Shown here: positions 7,688 through 16,017 of the stretch, piece by piece
How the letters are laid out: the number at the start of each line of letters is the position of its first letter
How positions within the stretch are numbered: the first letter of the stretch is position 1
From: Candidatus Saccharimonadota bacterium
GTDB taxonomy: Bacteria; Patescibacteriota; Saccharimonadia; Saccharimonadales; Saccharimonadaceae
Length of the DNA: 44,285 nucleotides
Direction: 5' to 3'
Assembly (NCBI GenBank): GCA_017545595.1
Contig: JAFWLO010000008.1
Span: forward strand, 1 to 44,285
Program-made: the position numbers and the translations under genes
Notes under the pieces: generated by a model
The model's input: only the letters and a program-made list of their open reading frames with translations
What the model was told of the DNA's origin: nothing
Databases searched by the model: none

Positions 7688-8980
7688 TTAAGGATTTTTG
7701 AGTTTTTTCTGAATGGTTGGTTTTAGAGTTGAGAGGTCTTCGAGGCGGGAGATTATCGGGGGGAGTTTTTCGAGGAGGGTTTCTATATCGGATTTTTTTG
7801 TGTCGAGACCGAGGGAGAAGCGGACGGAATCGTGGGCGATTTCAGGATCGGAAGTTATTGCCATGATGACGTGGGAGGGGGCGATATCGCCAGAGGCGCA
7901 GGCGGAGCCTGTCGAGACAGCAATTTTTTCGAGGTCTAGGTAGAGCTGGGTTGATTCACCTTCTACGGAAGAGATGGAGACGTTTAAGATGTTTGGGAGG
8001 GAGAGTTCGGGCGAGGAGGGGGTCAAAACTCGGAGATTTTTGTGGAGTTTTTTAAGTTCGGATTCGAGATAGGATTTTAGGGGGCGGACGGAGGCCTCAA
8101 AAAGGAGAGGAGTGTTCTTTTCTTTTGCGATTCGCGCTGCTTCGCCAAAACCGGAGGCGAGGAGGATGTTCGAAGTTCCGGCGCGACGCTTTTTTTCTTG
8201 TGCTCCGCCGAAGATAAGGGGAGAGAACGGGGCGGAATTTCGAGCAAAGAGTGCACCGATTCCGACGGGACCGCCGATTTTATGACTGGAACAGGTTAGA
8301 TAATCGACTTTAAGTTCTTGAAGATTGATGTCGATTTTTCCGAGAGCTTGGGTTGCGTCGGCGTGGAGAAAAACAGGGAGGCCTTGATTTCGGTATTTTT
8401 CTACTAGGTTAGTTAGTTCGGAGATAGGTTCGAGAACGCCTGTTTCGTTGTTTGCAAGCATGACGGAAATGAGGATTTTTTTAGGGGGTTCAACGGGATT
8501 TTGAGTGTTTTTCTTATGGTTTTTGAGGTTTTTTTGCGTTTGTTCGGTTTTTTGGCGGTTTTGTTCGGTTTTTGAATGGAGATAGGTTTTGAGGTGTTTT
8601 TCGACGAAATCGATGTTGATTCGGCCTAAATTATCGACCGGAATCGCCAAAAATGGGCCTCCGAACCTTTTTGCAGGTTCTAAAACGGAAGGATGTTCGA
8701 TTTCTGAGGCAAGGATAGGGGAGTTTTCGAAAGAGCGGATGACAGTGTTGTTCGATTCGCTTCCGCCAGAGGTGAAAATTATTTCTTCGGGGGAGCAATT
8801 TAAGAGAGAAGCAACCTGCTCTCTAGCGGTTTCTAAGAGGTTTTTCGAAAAAACCCCAGCGGAATGAAGAGAGGAAGGGTTTCCGAGTCGTCCTTCGACG
8901 GAAGCGTCGATTATTTCTTTCATTTTTTCGGCGACAGAGGGTAGGAGTGGCGAGGTCGCGGAATAATCGAGGTATATCAT
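7688..8980 (-). CDS. iscS: Cysteine desulfurase (NifS/IscS family)
   Basis: A PLP enzyme that removes sulfur from cysteine and passes it to the IscU scaffold encoded downstream. The N-terminus IYLDYSATSP, the GNPSSLHSAG segment, the PLP-lysine region SSHKIGGPVGIGALF, GTSNILLASGF and the catalytic-loop cysteine in VSTGSACASGD are all visible. At 430 residues it is longer than usual (about 390) because of a Lys/Gln/Asn-rich insertion of roughly 35 residues (HSKTEQNRQKTEQ onward) before ILISVMLANNETG. The DNA of that insertion carries two copies of a 13-mer also found near rplA. The ATG follows TGCTATAAT by 6 nt, so a leaderless mRNA is likely. Confidence 0.93.
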   Translation of the reverse strand: MIYLDYSATSPLLPSVAEKMKEIIDASVEGRLGNPSSLHSAGVFSKNLLETAREQVASLLNCSPEEIIFTSGGSESNNTVIRSFENSPILASEIEHPSVLEPAKRFGGPFLAIPVDNLGRINIDFVEKHLKTYLHSKTEQNRQKTEQTQKNLKNHKKNTQNPVEPPKKILISVMLANNETGVLEPISELTNLVEKYRNQGLPVFLHADATQALGKIDINLQELKVDYLTCSSHKIGGPVGIGALFARNSAPFSPLIFGGAQEKKRRAGTSNILLASGFGEAARIAKEKNTPLLFEASVRPLKSYLESELKKLHKNLRVLTPSSPELSLPNILNVSISSVEGESTQLYLDLEKIAVSTGSACASGDIAPSHVIMAITSDPEIAHDSVRFSLGLDTKKSDIETLLEKLPPIISRLEDLSTLKPTIQKKLKNP

Positions 8981-8986
8981 GAGGAA

Positions 8987-8995
8987 ATTATAGCA
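8987..8995 (-). promoter_or_regulatory. Extended -10 promoter of iscS-iscU
   Basis: The minus strand reads TGCTATAAT, then 6 nt (TTCCTC), then the iscS ATG. No -35 match is evident, as is common for extended -10 promoters. Confidence 0.7.
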
Positions 8996-9087
8996 GAAAC
9001 AAGAGGAAGTGGACGGATTTTAGGGGTCTTTTGAGAGGTTTAAGGCTGAGGCTTGAGAAGGTTTCGGTTTTTAGGTTTTTATGGTTC

Positions 9088-9876
9088 TTAGATTTTTGAA
9101 GGCTCAAAATCTTTGGCTTTAGAGAAGCCGTCGTAGTAATTTGTTTTTATCTTTGGGTGGCCGATTTTGTTGGCGGCTTCGACGATTTCTTCGACGGAGT
9201 CGGTCAATTTGTAGATTTTTCGGTCTTCGGGCTTGATGGTTCTTAGACCGGTCATTTTCGTGGCATAAAAGCGGTCGAGAGGACGCCAGAAGGACTTTCC
9301 GAAGAGAAACATGGGCATTTTGGGCATTTTTCCTTCTTGCATAAGGATAAGGATTTCGGAAAATTCGTCCATCGTTCCGAAGCCTCCAGGGAAAAAGACG
9401 TAAACTTTCGCAGACATGGCGAGCATGACCTTTCGGGCAAAGAAGTATTTAAATTCGAGCATATCGGTCAGATAGGGGTTTGGGTGTTGTTCGTGGGAGA
9501 GGGTGATGTTGAGGCCAATCGAGCGGCCGCCATATTCGAAGGCGCCGCGGTTTGCGGCCTCCATGATACCTGGGCCACCTCCGGTTATGGTCGCATGGCC
9601 GTTTTCGGCAAGAAGTTGGCCGAGTTCGCGGGCTTTTTTGTAATATGTGCTGGTTTCCTTTAGCCTGGCTGAACCGAAAATTGTTACACCTTGGGGGAAA
9701 GTACGGACGATGCGTAGGCCGGAGAGGAGGTCTTTTGCGTAAGCTTGGGCGCGTTCGTAATCGGCAGATTCGAGGTTTTTAAGAACTTCTTCGAAGCGCT
9801 TTCGGTCGGCCTCGGTTTTCCGGGTTTTTTCGGGATTTTCGGGGATGTTTGAGGGTTTTTTAGGGGTTTCTTGCAT
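9088..9876 (-). CDS. LOG-family Rossmann-fold protein (TIGR00730 type)
   Basis: This 262-residue protein belongs to the LOG family, whose studied members release adenine-type bases from nucleoside monophosphates (phosphoribohydrolases); many bacterial ones are misnamed lysine decarboxylases. It shows VTIFGSARL, TGGGPGIMEAANRGA and the signature PGGFGTMDE with the conserved Arg-Lys pair in FFARKVMLAM. The N-terminus has about 30 extra charged residues. It is the last gene of the sugar-phosphate operon, 9 bp after the PfkB gene. Its link to that pathway may be ribose 5-phosphate release from nucleotides, which is an inference. Confidence 0.88.
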   Translation of the reverse strand: MQETPKKPSNIPENPEKTRKTEADRKRFEEVLKNLESADYERAQAYAKDLLSGLRIVRTFPQGVTIFGSARLKETSTYYKKARELGQLLAENGHATITGGGPGIMEAANRGAFEYGGRSIGLNITLSHEQHPNPYLTDMLEFKYFFARKVMLAMSAKVYVFFPGGFGTMDEFSEILILMQEGKMPKMPMFLFGKSFWRPLDRFYATKMTGLRTIKPEDRKIYKLTDSVEEIVEAANKIGHPKIKTNYYDGFSKAKDFEPSKI

Positions 9877-9885
9877 GGTTGTCCT

Positions 9886-10851
9886 TTATTTTATGAGTTG
9901 GATGGGCATGGGGTGGAGGTCGATGTCTCCAGAGAGGATACCGTTTTTAGCGCCGCGGTGTTGGATGGTTGAGGTTGAATTTGCGCTGGCGAAGATGAGG
10001 GCTTGTTTGAAAGTTTTTCCTTTTGCGTAGGCGGCGAGGAAGCCGGAGCCAAAAGCGTCGCCGGCGCCTGTCGAATCGACGGTTTTTACGTCTTCATAAA
10101 TTCCGAAACGATAGGTTTTTTCGCCGTTCGTGGCGATCCCGCCCATCGGACCGTCGGTTATAATGACGGTTTTGACATAATTTTTAAGGCGTTCGAGCTG
10201 TTCGGAGAGGAGCGTTCCGCCGACAAGGAGGGCGGCTTCCTGTTTGTTCAATAGGAGAATGTCAACGTCTTGAAGTAGGCCGAGGAGTTGTTTTGAGTTT
10301 TTAAGTTCGAGCTCGCCGGGATTAAACATAACTTTCGTCCCGAGTTTTTTCGCGGTTTCGAGAAAGTCGAGAATAGTTCCCATGTCTCCGCGGAGAGTTG
10401 TGATGTAAAGCCAGTCAGGGGAGATGTATTCGAGGTCGGATGAGCTCAAATTTTGGAACTTAGAGGAGGCGCCACGATAGGTTAGGACGGTTCTATTGCC
10501 GGTTTTTGAATCGAGGAGAATGATAGAGGTGCCGGTTTTGAGGCGAGGGAGGAAGTTGACGTAAGAAGAGTCGATTCCTTCTTCATCGAGAAGTTTTAAG
10601 ACGGCTTCGCCGGCAGGATCGTGGCCGATGTTCCCGAAATAAATGACTTCGTGACCGGAGCGGGCGAGAGTAACGGCGCTGTTTGTTCCGCCTCCGCCGA
10701 TGAAGAAGTCGATTTTGTCCATGTCGTATTTTGAGCCGATTTCGAGGGATTTGAACATGGATTTTTGTTGGTATTCTATTGAACCGAAATCGTCGCGGTC
10801 GATGAGATAGATGTCTTCAAGGGCAGAGCCAAGGGTGACTATTCTTGACAT
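9886..10851 (-). CDS. PfkB-family sugar or nucleoside kinase
   Basis: A 321-residue ribokinase-fold kinase. The N-terminal GGGGTNSAVTLARSG and FGNIGHDPAGE form the substrate lid region, and the C-terminal DSTGAGDAFGSGFLAAYAKG is the PfkB signature with the catalytic Asp in the GAGD motif. The substrate cannot be read from the sequence; ribose, a nucleoside or a sugar phosphate are all possible. Its place in an operon with ribose-5-phosphate isomerase, an epimerase and GAPDH favours pentose or ribonucleoside use. Its start overlaps the end of the epimerase gene by 1 bp (ATG/TGA-type junction). Confidence 0.88.
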   Translation of the reverse strand: MSRIVTLGSALEDIYLIDRDDFGSIEYQQKSMFKSLEIGSKYDMDKIDFFIGGGGTNSAVTLARSGHEVIYFGNIGHDPAGEAVLKLLDEEGIDSSYVNFLPRLKTGTSIILLDSKTGNRTVLTYRGASSKFQNLSSSDLEYISPDWLYITTLRGDMGTILDFLETAKKLGTKVMFNPGELELKNSKQLLGLLQDVDILLLNKQEAALLVGGTLLSEQLERLKNYVKTVIITDGPMGGIATNGEKTYRFGIYEDVKTVDSTGAGDAFGSGFLAAYAKGKTFKQALIFASANSTSTIQHRGAKNGILSGDIDLHPMPIQLIK

Positions 10852-11501
10852 TAGATTACGACTCCTCTCTTTTCGATTTCTTCGGAGAGTTCGGTGAAGG
10901 TTTTTTTCGGGTCGGGGGATTTTGAGAGAGCGGAACCGACATTGATGATGTCGATGTCGGAGTGAGCGAGGGCGCGGACGTTAGACATATTTGCTCCGCC
11001 ATCCCAGCCGATTTCGAGGTTGGGGTTTATGGCGCGGATGATGGGGACTTTTTCTATCTGAAGCATATCGGCTTTTCCTCCCTGCTGACCGAGAGAGCCG
11101 GCGAAAATTAGACAGTGGTCAACTTCTTTAAGATAGGCAGAGATTTTCCCGGGGTATGTCTGTTTAAGGATGGCGACGCCGGTTCGGATATTGAGTTGTT
11201 TTAGTTGGCGAAAAATCGGTAGGAGATTTTCGTTTGTTTCGGCGTGAAAAATAACGAGAGAAGGGGCGATTTTCGGGATAATCGGGAGGTAATTTGACGG
11301 ATCCATGACCATCATGTGGAGGTCGAGCTTTGCCCAGTTGGCCTCTCGCCAAGCGTTTGAGACGTCCATGGTTTGGGTTTGGGTGAAGATTCCGTCACAA
11401 ATGTCAAGTTGGATGCGCTTTGCGAAGGAGGAATAAAGCTCGTATTGCTTGCGGTAGGCGTTTTTGTCGGCGGTTAGAATGGCGGGGACGATTTCTGCCA
11501 T
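10851..11501 (-). CDS. rpe: Ribulose-phosphate 3-epimerase family protein
   Basis: This 216-residue TIM-barrel protein would interconvert ribulose 5-phosphate and xylulose 5-phosphate. Conserved landmarks are PAILTAD, LDICDG, LDLHMMV and IGWDGGANMSNV near the phosphate site. The first metal histidine of the usual H-x-D-x-M-D-G motif appears as Gln (IQLDICDG), while the other His and both Asp ligands remain. The loop usually reading PGFGGQ is SLGQQGGK. It is therefore a divergent member that may have altered metal use or substrate. It lies 1 bp after rpiB. Confidence 0.82.
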   Translation of the reverse strand: MAEIVPAILTADKNAYRKQYELYSSFAKRIQLDICDGIFTQTQTMDVSNAWREANWAKLDLHMMVMDPSNYLPIIPKIAPSLVIFHAETNENLLPIFRQLKQLNIRTGVAILKQTYPGKISAYLKEVDHCLIFAGSLGQQGGKADMLQIEKVPIIRAINPNLEIGWDGGANMSNVRALAHSDIDIINVGSALSKSPDPKKTFTELSEEIEKRGVVI

Positions 11502-11502
11502 G

Positions 11503-11970
11503 TTAGAGCTCCTCGTCTAGTTTTTTAATTCGACGGACATGGCGGGGCTCGTTCGAAAAGTCGGTTTCTAGAAAGGCATTTACAACGGCGGAGACGTCTT
11601 CGAGGGCTTTTTCGGATTCGAGAGGGTCTTTAGAATCCGAAATTTTGTCGCTCGAGAGGCAGAGAATGTTTGCGTCGTTGTGTTCGCGGGTTTTTATTGC
11701 GGAATCAAGGTCGGAAACGACGGCGGCGCGAACACCTTTGTGGCGATTCGCCTGGATAGAGACGCCGATAGCGGAACCACAGATGAGAATGCCTTTAGAG
11801 CCTGGGGTTTCTAGGACTTTTTTCGCGACGGCGTTTGCGGAATCGTTATAATCGTCGTTTGGATTAAGCTCGGAAGGGCCGAGATCAATAAAATCGGGGT
11901 GCTCGAGTTTTAGCTTGTTTTTTAAGCTAAACCCTCGATGATCTGAAGCAATAAAAACCGGTTGGGGCAT
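11503..11970 (-). CDS. rpiB: Ribose-5-phosphate isomerase B
   Basis: A 155-residue RpiB/LacAB-type isomerase converting ribose 5-phosphate to ribulose 5-phosphate. It has IASDHRGFSLKN, the active-site cysteine and anion-hole region GILICGSAIGVSIQANR, and TREHNDANILCLSS. Length and motif order match the family. It lies between gap (1-bp overlap) and the epimerase gene, forming a compact non-oxidative pentose-phosphate cluster. Confidence 0.93.
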   Translation of the reverse strand: MPQPVFIASDHRGFSLKNKLKLEHPDFIDLGPSELNPNDDYNDSANAVAKKVLETPGSKGILICGSAIGVSIQANRHKGVRAAVVSDLDSAIKTREHNDANILCLSSDKISDSKDPLESEKALEDVSAVVNAFLETDFSNEPRHVRRIKKLDEEL

Positions 11971-12974
11971 TATTTTCCTTTCCCAAAATCAACAGCGAGT
12001 TCGACGAGACGATTGGAATAACCCCATTCGTTATCATACCAGGCGACGACTTTGATTAGATTTCCATCAACGACGTCGGTTAGGGGGAGATCGACGACGG
12101 CGCTATGAGGGTTTCCGCGGAAGTCGGACGAGACGAGTTCTTCTTCGGTTACGCCGATGATGCCTTCATAGAAAGGCTCTTTCGAGGCACGTTTTAGGAC
12201 GCGATTTAGCTCTTCTTTTGTGGTGTTTTTCTTGATAACGGCGGTGATGTCGGCAAGAGAGACAACTGGGGTCGGGACGCGAACGGAGAGACCGTTAAAC
12301 TTTCCCTTTAGGGAAGGGATTGTGAGTGCAGCGGCTTTTGAGGCTCCGGTTGTTGTCGGGACGATATTCTCGGCGGCTGCGCGTGCTTCGCGGAGATCCT
12401 TTGCGGGTGCATCTTGAAGGCGTTGGGAAGCGGTGTAGGAATGGACAGTTGTCATCATGGCTTTTTCTATTCCGAAGTTATCTTCAAGGACTTTCATGAC
12501 AGGAGCAATGCAGTTTGTTGTGCAGGAGGCATTGGAAATGATGACGTCTTTTTCGGTTATTTCGTTTTCGTTGACGCCGATGACGATGGTCTTAGCGCCT
12601 TCGCCTTTCGCTGGAGCAGAAATGACGACTTTTTTAGCGCCAGCAGTGAGATGCATTTTGGCTTTTTCTGGATCCGTGAAGAGACCTGTTGATTCTATGA
12701 CGACATCAACACCCATTTCTTTCCAGGGGAGGCGCTTCGGGTCCATCTCGGCGAGGGCACGAATTTTGCGTGAACCGATAATGAGATTTCTTTCGTCATA
12801 TGTAACTTTTCGGTCGTAAATGCCGTAGGAAGAATCGTATTGAAGGAGTTTTGCGAGGGTTTTTGTGTCTGTTAAGTCGTTAATCGCGACGACTTGAACA
12901 TCTCGTCTTTCGAGAAGGATTTTAAGGGCGTTTCTGCCAATTCTGCCGAAACCGTTGATTGCTAGTTTTATCAT
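11970..12974 (-). CDS. gap: Glyceraldehyde-3-phosphate dehydrogenase
   Basis: Glycolytic GAPDH of 334 residues, the usual length. It shows the NAD-binding start LAINGFGRIGRNALK, the catalytic cysteine motif SNASCTTNCIAP near residue 150, TVHSYTASQ with the catalytic His, and the C-terminal VAWYDNEWGYSNRL. It is the first gene of the operon gap-rpiB-rpe-pfkB-LOG. A strong AGGAGG ribosome-binding site precedes the ATG. Upstream lies a near-consensus promoter whose spacer carries a sequence complementary to that ribosome-binding site. Confidence 0.97.
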   Translation of the reverse strand: MIKLAINGFGRIGRNALKILLERRDVQVVAINDLTDTKTLAKLLQYDSSYGIYDRKVTYDERNLIIGSRKIRALAEMDPKRLPWKEMGVDVVIESTGLFTDPEKAKMHLTAGAKKVVISAPAKGEGAKTIVIGVNENEITEKDVIISNASCTTNCIAPVMKVLEDNFGIEKAMMTTVHSYTASQRLQDAPAKDLREARAAAENIVPTTTGASKAAALTIPSLKGKFNGLSVRVPTPVVSLADITAVIKKNTTKEELNRVLKRASKEPFYEGIIGVTEEELVSSDFRGNPHSAVVDLPLTDVVDGNLIKVVAWYDNEWGYSNRLVELAVDFGKGK

Positions 12975-12981
12975 AAAAATA

Positions 12982-13019
12982 CCTCCTGAATATAGTTATG
13001 TTAATTATATATCAGGAGG
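12982..13019 (-). promoter_or_regulatory. Inverted repeat covering the gap ribosome-binding site
   Basis: On the mRNA strand TCAGGAGG (the gap Shine-Dalgarno, 12989-12982) is complementary to CCTCCTGA (13019-13012), with TATA stretches that can lengthen the stem across a bulge. The upstream arm lies inside the spacer of the gap promoter, so only transcripts reading through from trigger factor would contain both arms. Confidence 0.7.
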
Positions 13020-13032
13020 ATGATTTTTGCAA
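13004..13032 (-). promoter_or_regulatory. Promoter of the gap operon
   Basis: The minus strand has -35 TTGCAA (13032-13027), a 17-bp spacer and a perfect -10 TATAAT (13009-13004). The expected transcription start is about 10-15 nt upstream of AGGAGG, giving a short leader with an exposed ribosome-binding site. Confidence 0.85.
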
Positions 13033-13050
13033 GAAAACTAGGTTTTTAAG

Positions 13051-14361
13051 CTATTTTTTCTCGGTTTTTTCTGGTTTTTCACTCTTTTCGTTAGTCGAGA
13101 CAAGAAAATCGAGGGTTTTTTCGATCGTCATGCGATTTTTGATGTCCATTTTTACGCGAGGATCTTTGAGATTTTTAAGAGCTTCGGGGGATTTTTTATA
13201 GACGTCGCGAAGTTCGGCGATTTTAGCAAGGACTTCATCCTCAGAAACGGAGATTTTTTCGTCACGAGCGAGAATTTGGAGGACAAGAGAGGCTTTTACG
13301 CGCTTTTCGGCGACTTCTTTGGACTTTTTCTCCCATTCCTTGTCGGTCATTCCGTTCGCTTTTAGGTAATCTTCAAATTTCATTCCGGCGGACATGGCGT
13401 TTCGCTCCATGTCGTTTTTGATTAGATTGAGTTGGTCGGAGATGAGGATTTCGGGGGCGGAGACGGTCGAGTTTTTAACGAATTCTTCGACGAGGTCGTC
13501 TTTGTATTTTTCTAGGATTTTATGTTCGTTTTGGAGTTTGAGGTTTTTCTCGATATCAGTGCGAAGCTCGTCCATGTTTTTAAACGGGCCGCATTTTTTA
13601 GCGAAATCATCGTTAAGCTCGGGGAGGGTAATCTTATTAACTTGTTTTACGAGGATTTCAAAAACGACTTTTTCGCCAGCGAGGGATTTTTCTCCGTAAT
13701 CTTTAGGGAAGGTGAGGGGAAGGTCGAACTTATCTCCAGATTCTTTTCTGACAATGCCGTCTTCGAAGCCTGGAATGAAGGAATTTGAGCCGAGGGTGAG
13801 GGGATAATCTTTAGCGGAGCCACCACGAAAGGGCTCGCCGTCTTTCTTTCCGACAAAATCAATAATAACTTCGTCGCCTTTTTCGGCCTTTTTCTTTTCG
13901 GTCTTTTTCTCGGCATAGGCTTTTTGGATGTTAGATACGACTTCGTCGATTTCGGATTTGGAGACTTTATTCTCCTCTTTTTTAGCTTTTAAATCTTTGT
14001 AATTTCCGAGTTTGACTTCAGGGAGAATGTCGGCAGTGGCGGTGTATTCGGCGGATTCACCAGGGACGTATTTCGTGACATTGACGTTGGGAATGACGAG
14101 GGGGGATTTTTCGGCCTGTTCGAAGGCAGAAGGGACGGTCGTTCGGACTGCTATGTCGATTGTTTCGGCGTTGACGTCGTTGGGGTTTAGGGCTTTTTCT
14201 GCAAGTTCTTTCGGAGCTTTTCCCTTGCGGAAGCCTTCGAGCTTTACTTCGCGCGAGAGACGAGCGACGGCCTTTTCTCGGGCCTTTTCAAGATCTTCTT
14301 TTTCGAGCGTGACTTTAATTTCTACGCGGGTGTCGGATAATTTCTTTGATTTTACTTTCAT
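13051..14361 (-). CDS. tig: Trigger factor, ribosome-bound chaperone
   Basis: A 436-residue trigger factor that meets nascent chains at the ribosome exit. The N-terminal ribosome-binding domain includes the signature GFRKGKAP near residues 44-51. A central FKBP-type prolyl isomerase domain (about 155-240) has IDFVGKKDGEPF and FIPGFEDGI. A long helical C-terminal chaperone domain follows. The C-terminus ends in a Lys/Glu-rich tail (EKPEKTEKK). The gene stands alone: its ATG is 6 nt after TGCTATAAT, predicting a leaderless mRNA, and the gap promoter follows its stop codon. Confidence 0.95.
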   Translation of the reverse strand: MKVKSKKLSDTRVEIKVTLEKEDLEKAREKAVARLSREVKLEGFRKGKAPKELAEKALNPNDVNAETIDIAVRTTVPSAFEQAEKSPLVIPNVNVTKYVPGESAEYTATADILPEVKLGNYKDLKAKKEENKVSKSEIDEVVSNIQKAYAEKKTEKKKAEKGDEVIIDFVGKKDGEPFRGGSAKDYPLTLGSNSFIPGFEDGIVRKESGDKFDLPLTFPKDYGEKSLAGEKVVFEILVKQVNKITLPELNDDFAKKCGPFKNMDELRTDIEKNLKLQNEHKILEKYKDDLVEEFVKNSTVSAPEILISDQLNLIKNDMERNAMSAGMKFEDYLKANGMTDKEWEKKSKEVAEKRVKASLVLQILARDEKISVSEDEVLAKIAELRDVYKKSPEALKNLKDPRVKMDIKNRMTIEKTLDFLVSTNEKSEKPEKTEKK

Positions 14362-14367
14362 GGGAAT

Positions 14368-14376
14368 ATTATAGCA
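14368..14376 (-). promoter_or_regulatory. Extended -10 promoter of tig
   Basis: The minus strand reads TGCTATAAT, then 6 nt (ATTCCC), then ATG. It is the same box as upstream of iscS. No Shine-Dalgarno sequence lies between box and start. Confidence 0.75.
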
Positions 14377-14385
14377 TATTCTTAG

Positions 14386-15978
14386 CTATTTTATAATTCC
14401 AGAGAGGGTTTCTGTGCGTAAGCTACGAACAGCAGAACGTGTGTCGTAATTTGTTTTTGTTTCTGGGGCGAAGATGTTGTTTGGGTCGAAAATGTCTTTA
14501 ACTTCGGCGTATAAATCTTTAAGGGGTTTTTCTAGTTCGGGGTAAATAACTATGGACTTAAGGCGACCTTCGGGGAGACCTCCGGCGAGAGCGCCTCCGG
14601 TTTTATTCAAAAGGTCATTTATGTCTCTCATGAGAGTCATTGCGGTTCTGCGTTCGTCGACTTTTTTGAGGTCGAAGCTTGGACGGAGAGAGAAAATTTC
14701 GGTCGAGAAGTTTCCGAATAGTTCGAGGGGCTTTTTTGAGGATTTTTCGAAGGATTTTATGGCCTTCAAGAACTCGGAGAGAGATTTTCGGGGCAAATAG
14801 AAATCGTTTAAGAGATTTCCGCGTTCGGACTTTGTTTCGTCGTTTAGGAACATTTTTATGCTAGTTTCGAAATCGTCGAAATCGGCGGAATTTTGGACGG
14901 TTTCTATAGTGATTTTCCCGAGAGATGAGCATTTTTTCTCGATTTTTCGAACTTTGTTGCGGGATTTTTTGGATTTGTCGTTGAAGGAAACAAGAACTAT
15001 GTAGCCTTTTTCGAGATTTTTTTCTAGCAGATCGGGCTTTTTCCCGTATTCGTCGAGGTTTTCGAAGATTTTGTTATCGAAGATTTCGGCATAGAGAGGG
15101 GTGAATTTTGCGCATAAATCATAAAATTCGAGAGCTTCTATTTCGGATTTGAAGACGCCAAAGAGGCGATGAGGGCGAGGAGAGATGGTTTCGAGCCGAA
15201 GGATGACTTCGGTAATAATGCCGAGATTCCCTTCGGCGCCGAAGAAGGCGGGGAGAATATCAAAAACTCGGCCGTTGTTGCGACGGATGTGTTTTAGGGC
15301 GGGGTAGCCGAGGGATTTTTGGTCTTTTTCTAAGAGTTCGGAATTTGACTTTAGAGTTTCGTCGAGTTTTTTGTAGATTTTGGACTCGAAGGACTTTCCG
15401 GATTGTTTCTTTTTTAAAGCACCTTTTCCGAGACGTGAAGTTTGAAGGATGTCTCCGCTAGAGAGGACGATTTCGGCGCGGTCGATATAGTTCATGATTC
15501 CGCCGTATTTTCCGGAATAACGATCTTTAGGGCAGTTTGAGATGAGGGAGCCGATTGTTTCTTCGGGCTCGGCAAAAACAGGGAGAGTCAAACCATAAGG
15601 GGCGAGGACGGCGTTCAGCTTTCCGAGGGTGATTCCGGCTTGAACGTGGACGAGATGGTCGTGGGCGTCGAGCTCGCGGACGTGATTGAGTCGTTCGGTC
15701 GAGAGGACGATGCCCTTCGAGAGGTCGGCGCCGGACTTAGAGAGGCCGGAACCTCGAACGGAAATCGGGAGATCATATTTTTTTTCGGCGAGTTGGTTGA
15801 CGAATTTGACGAGTTTTCTCACGTCGGAGGTCGATTCGGGGAGGGCGACAAAGCGGGGCTTTACTTTTAAGAGAGACATATCGGTAGAATAAGCCTCGAG
15901 AATCGAGTCTTTGTCGTAGATATTCCCAGTTAGATGGCGGTTTAGATAGATAGCGATTTTATTCACTTTGCCCACCAA
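14386..15978 (-). CDS. FAD-linked oxidase (GlcD / D-lactate dehydrogenase-like)
   Basis: A 530-residue flavoprotein of the vanillyl-alcohol-oxidase superfamily. The FAD-binding half shows PISVRGSGLSKSGADLSKG, VHVQAGITLGKLNAVLAPYG and EPEETIGSLISNCPKD. The C-terminal cap domain ends with IFDPNNIFAPE, the usual end signature of GlcD and D-lactate dehydrogenases. The substrate is unknown; lactate, glycolate or another 2-hydroxy acid is likely. There is no Cys-rich Fe-S domain, so electrons must pass to a separate partner. The start is uncertain: TTG at 15978 or GTG at 15975, both immediately after a TATAAA box at 15980-15985. It follows tmk by 39 bp. Confidence 0.85.
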   Translation of the reverse strand: MVGKVNKIAIYLNRHLTGNIYDKDSILEAYSTDMSLLKVKPRFVALPESTSDVRKLVKFVNQLAEKKYDLPISVRGSGLSKSGADLSKGIVLSTERLNHVRELDAHDHLVHVQAGITLGKLNAVLAPYGLTLPVFAEPEETIGSLISNCPKDRYSGKYGGIMNYIDRAEIVLSSGDILQTSRLGKGALKKKQSGKSFESKIYKKLDETLKSNSELLEKDQKSLGYPALKHIRRNNGRVFDILPAFFGAEGNLGIITEVILRLETISPRPHRLFGVFKSEIEALEFYDLCAKFTPLYAEIFDNKIFENLDEYGKKPDLLEKNLEKGYIVLVSFNDKSKKSRNKVRKIEKKCSSLGKITIETVQNSADFDDFETSIKMFLNDETKSERGNLLNDFYLPRKSLSEFLKAIKSFEKSSKKPLELFGNFSTEIFSLRPSFDLKKVDERRTAMTLMRDINDLLNKTGGALAGGLPEGRLKSIVIYPELEKPLKDLYAEVKDIFDPNNIFAPETKTNYDTRSAVRSLRTETLSGIIK

Positions 15979-16017
15979 ATTTATAACCCATATGCTTATA
16001 ATTTTATCGCATTTATT

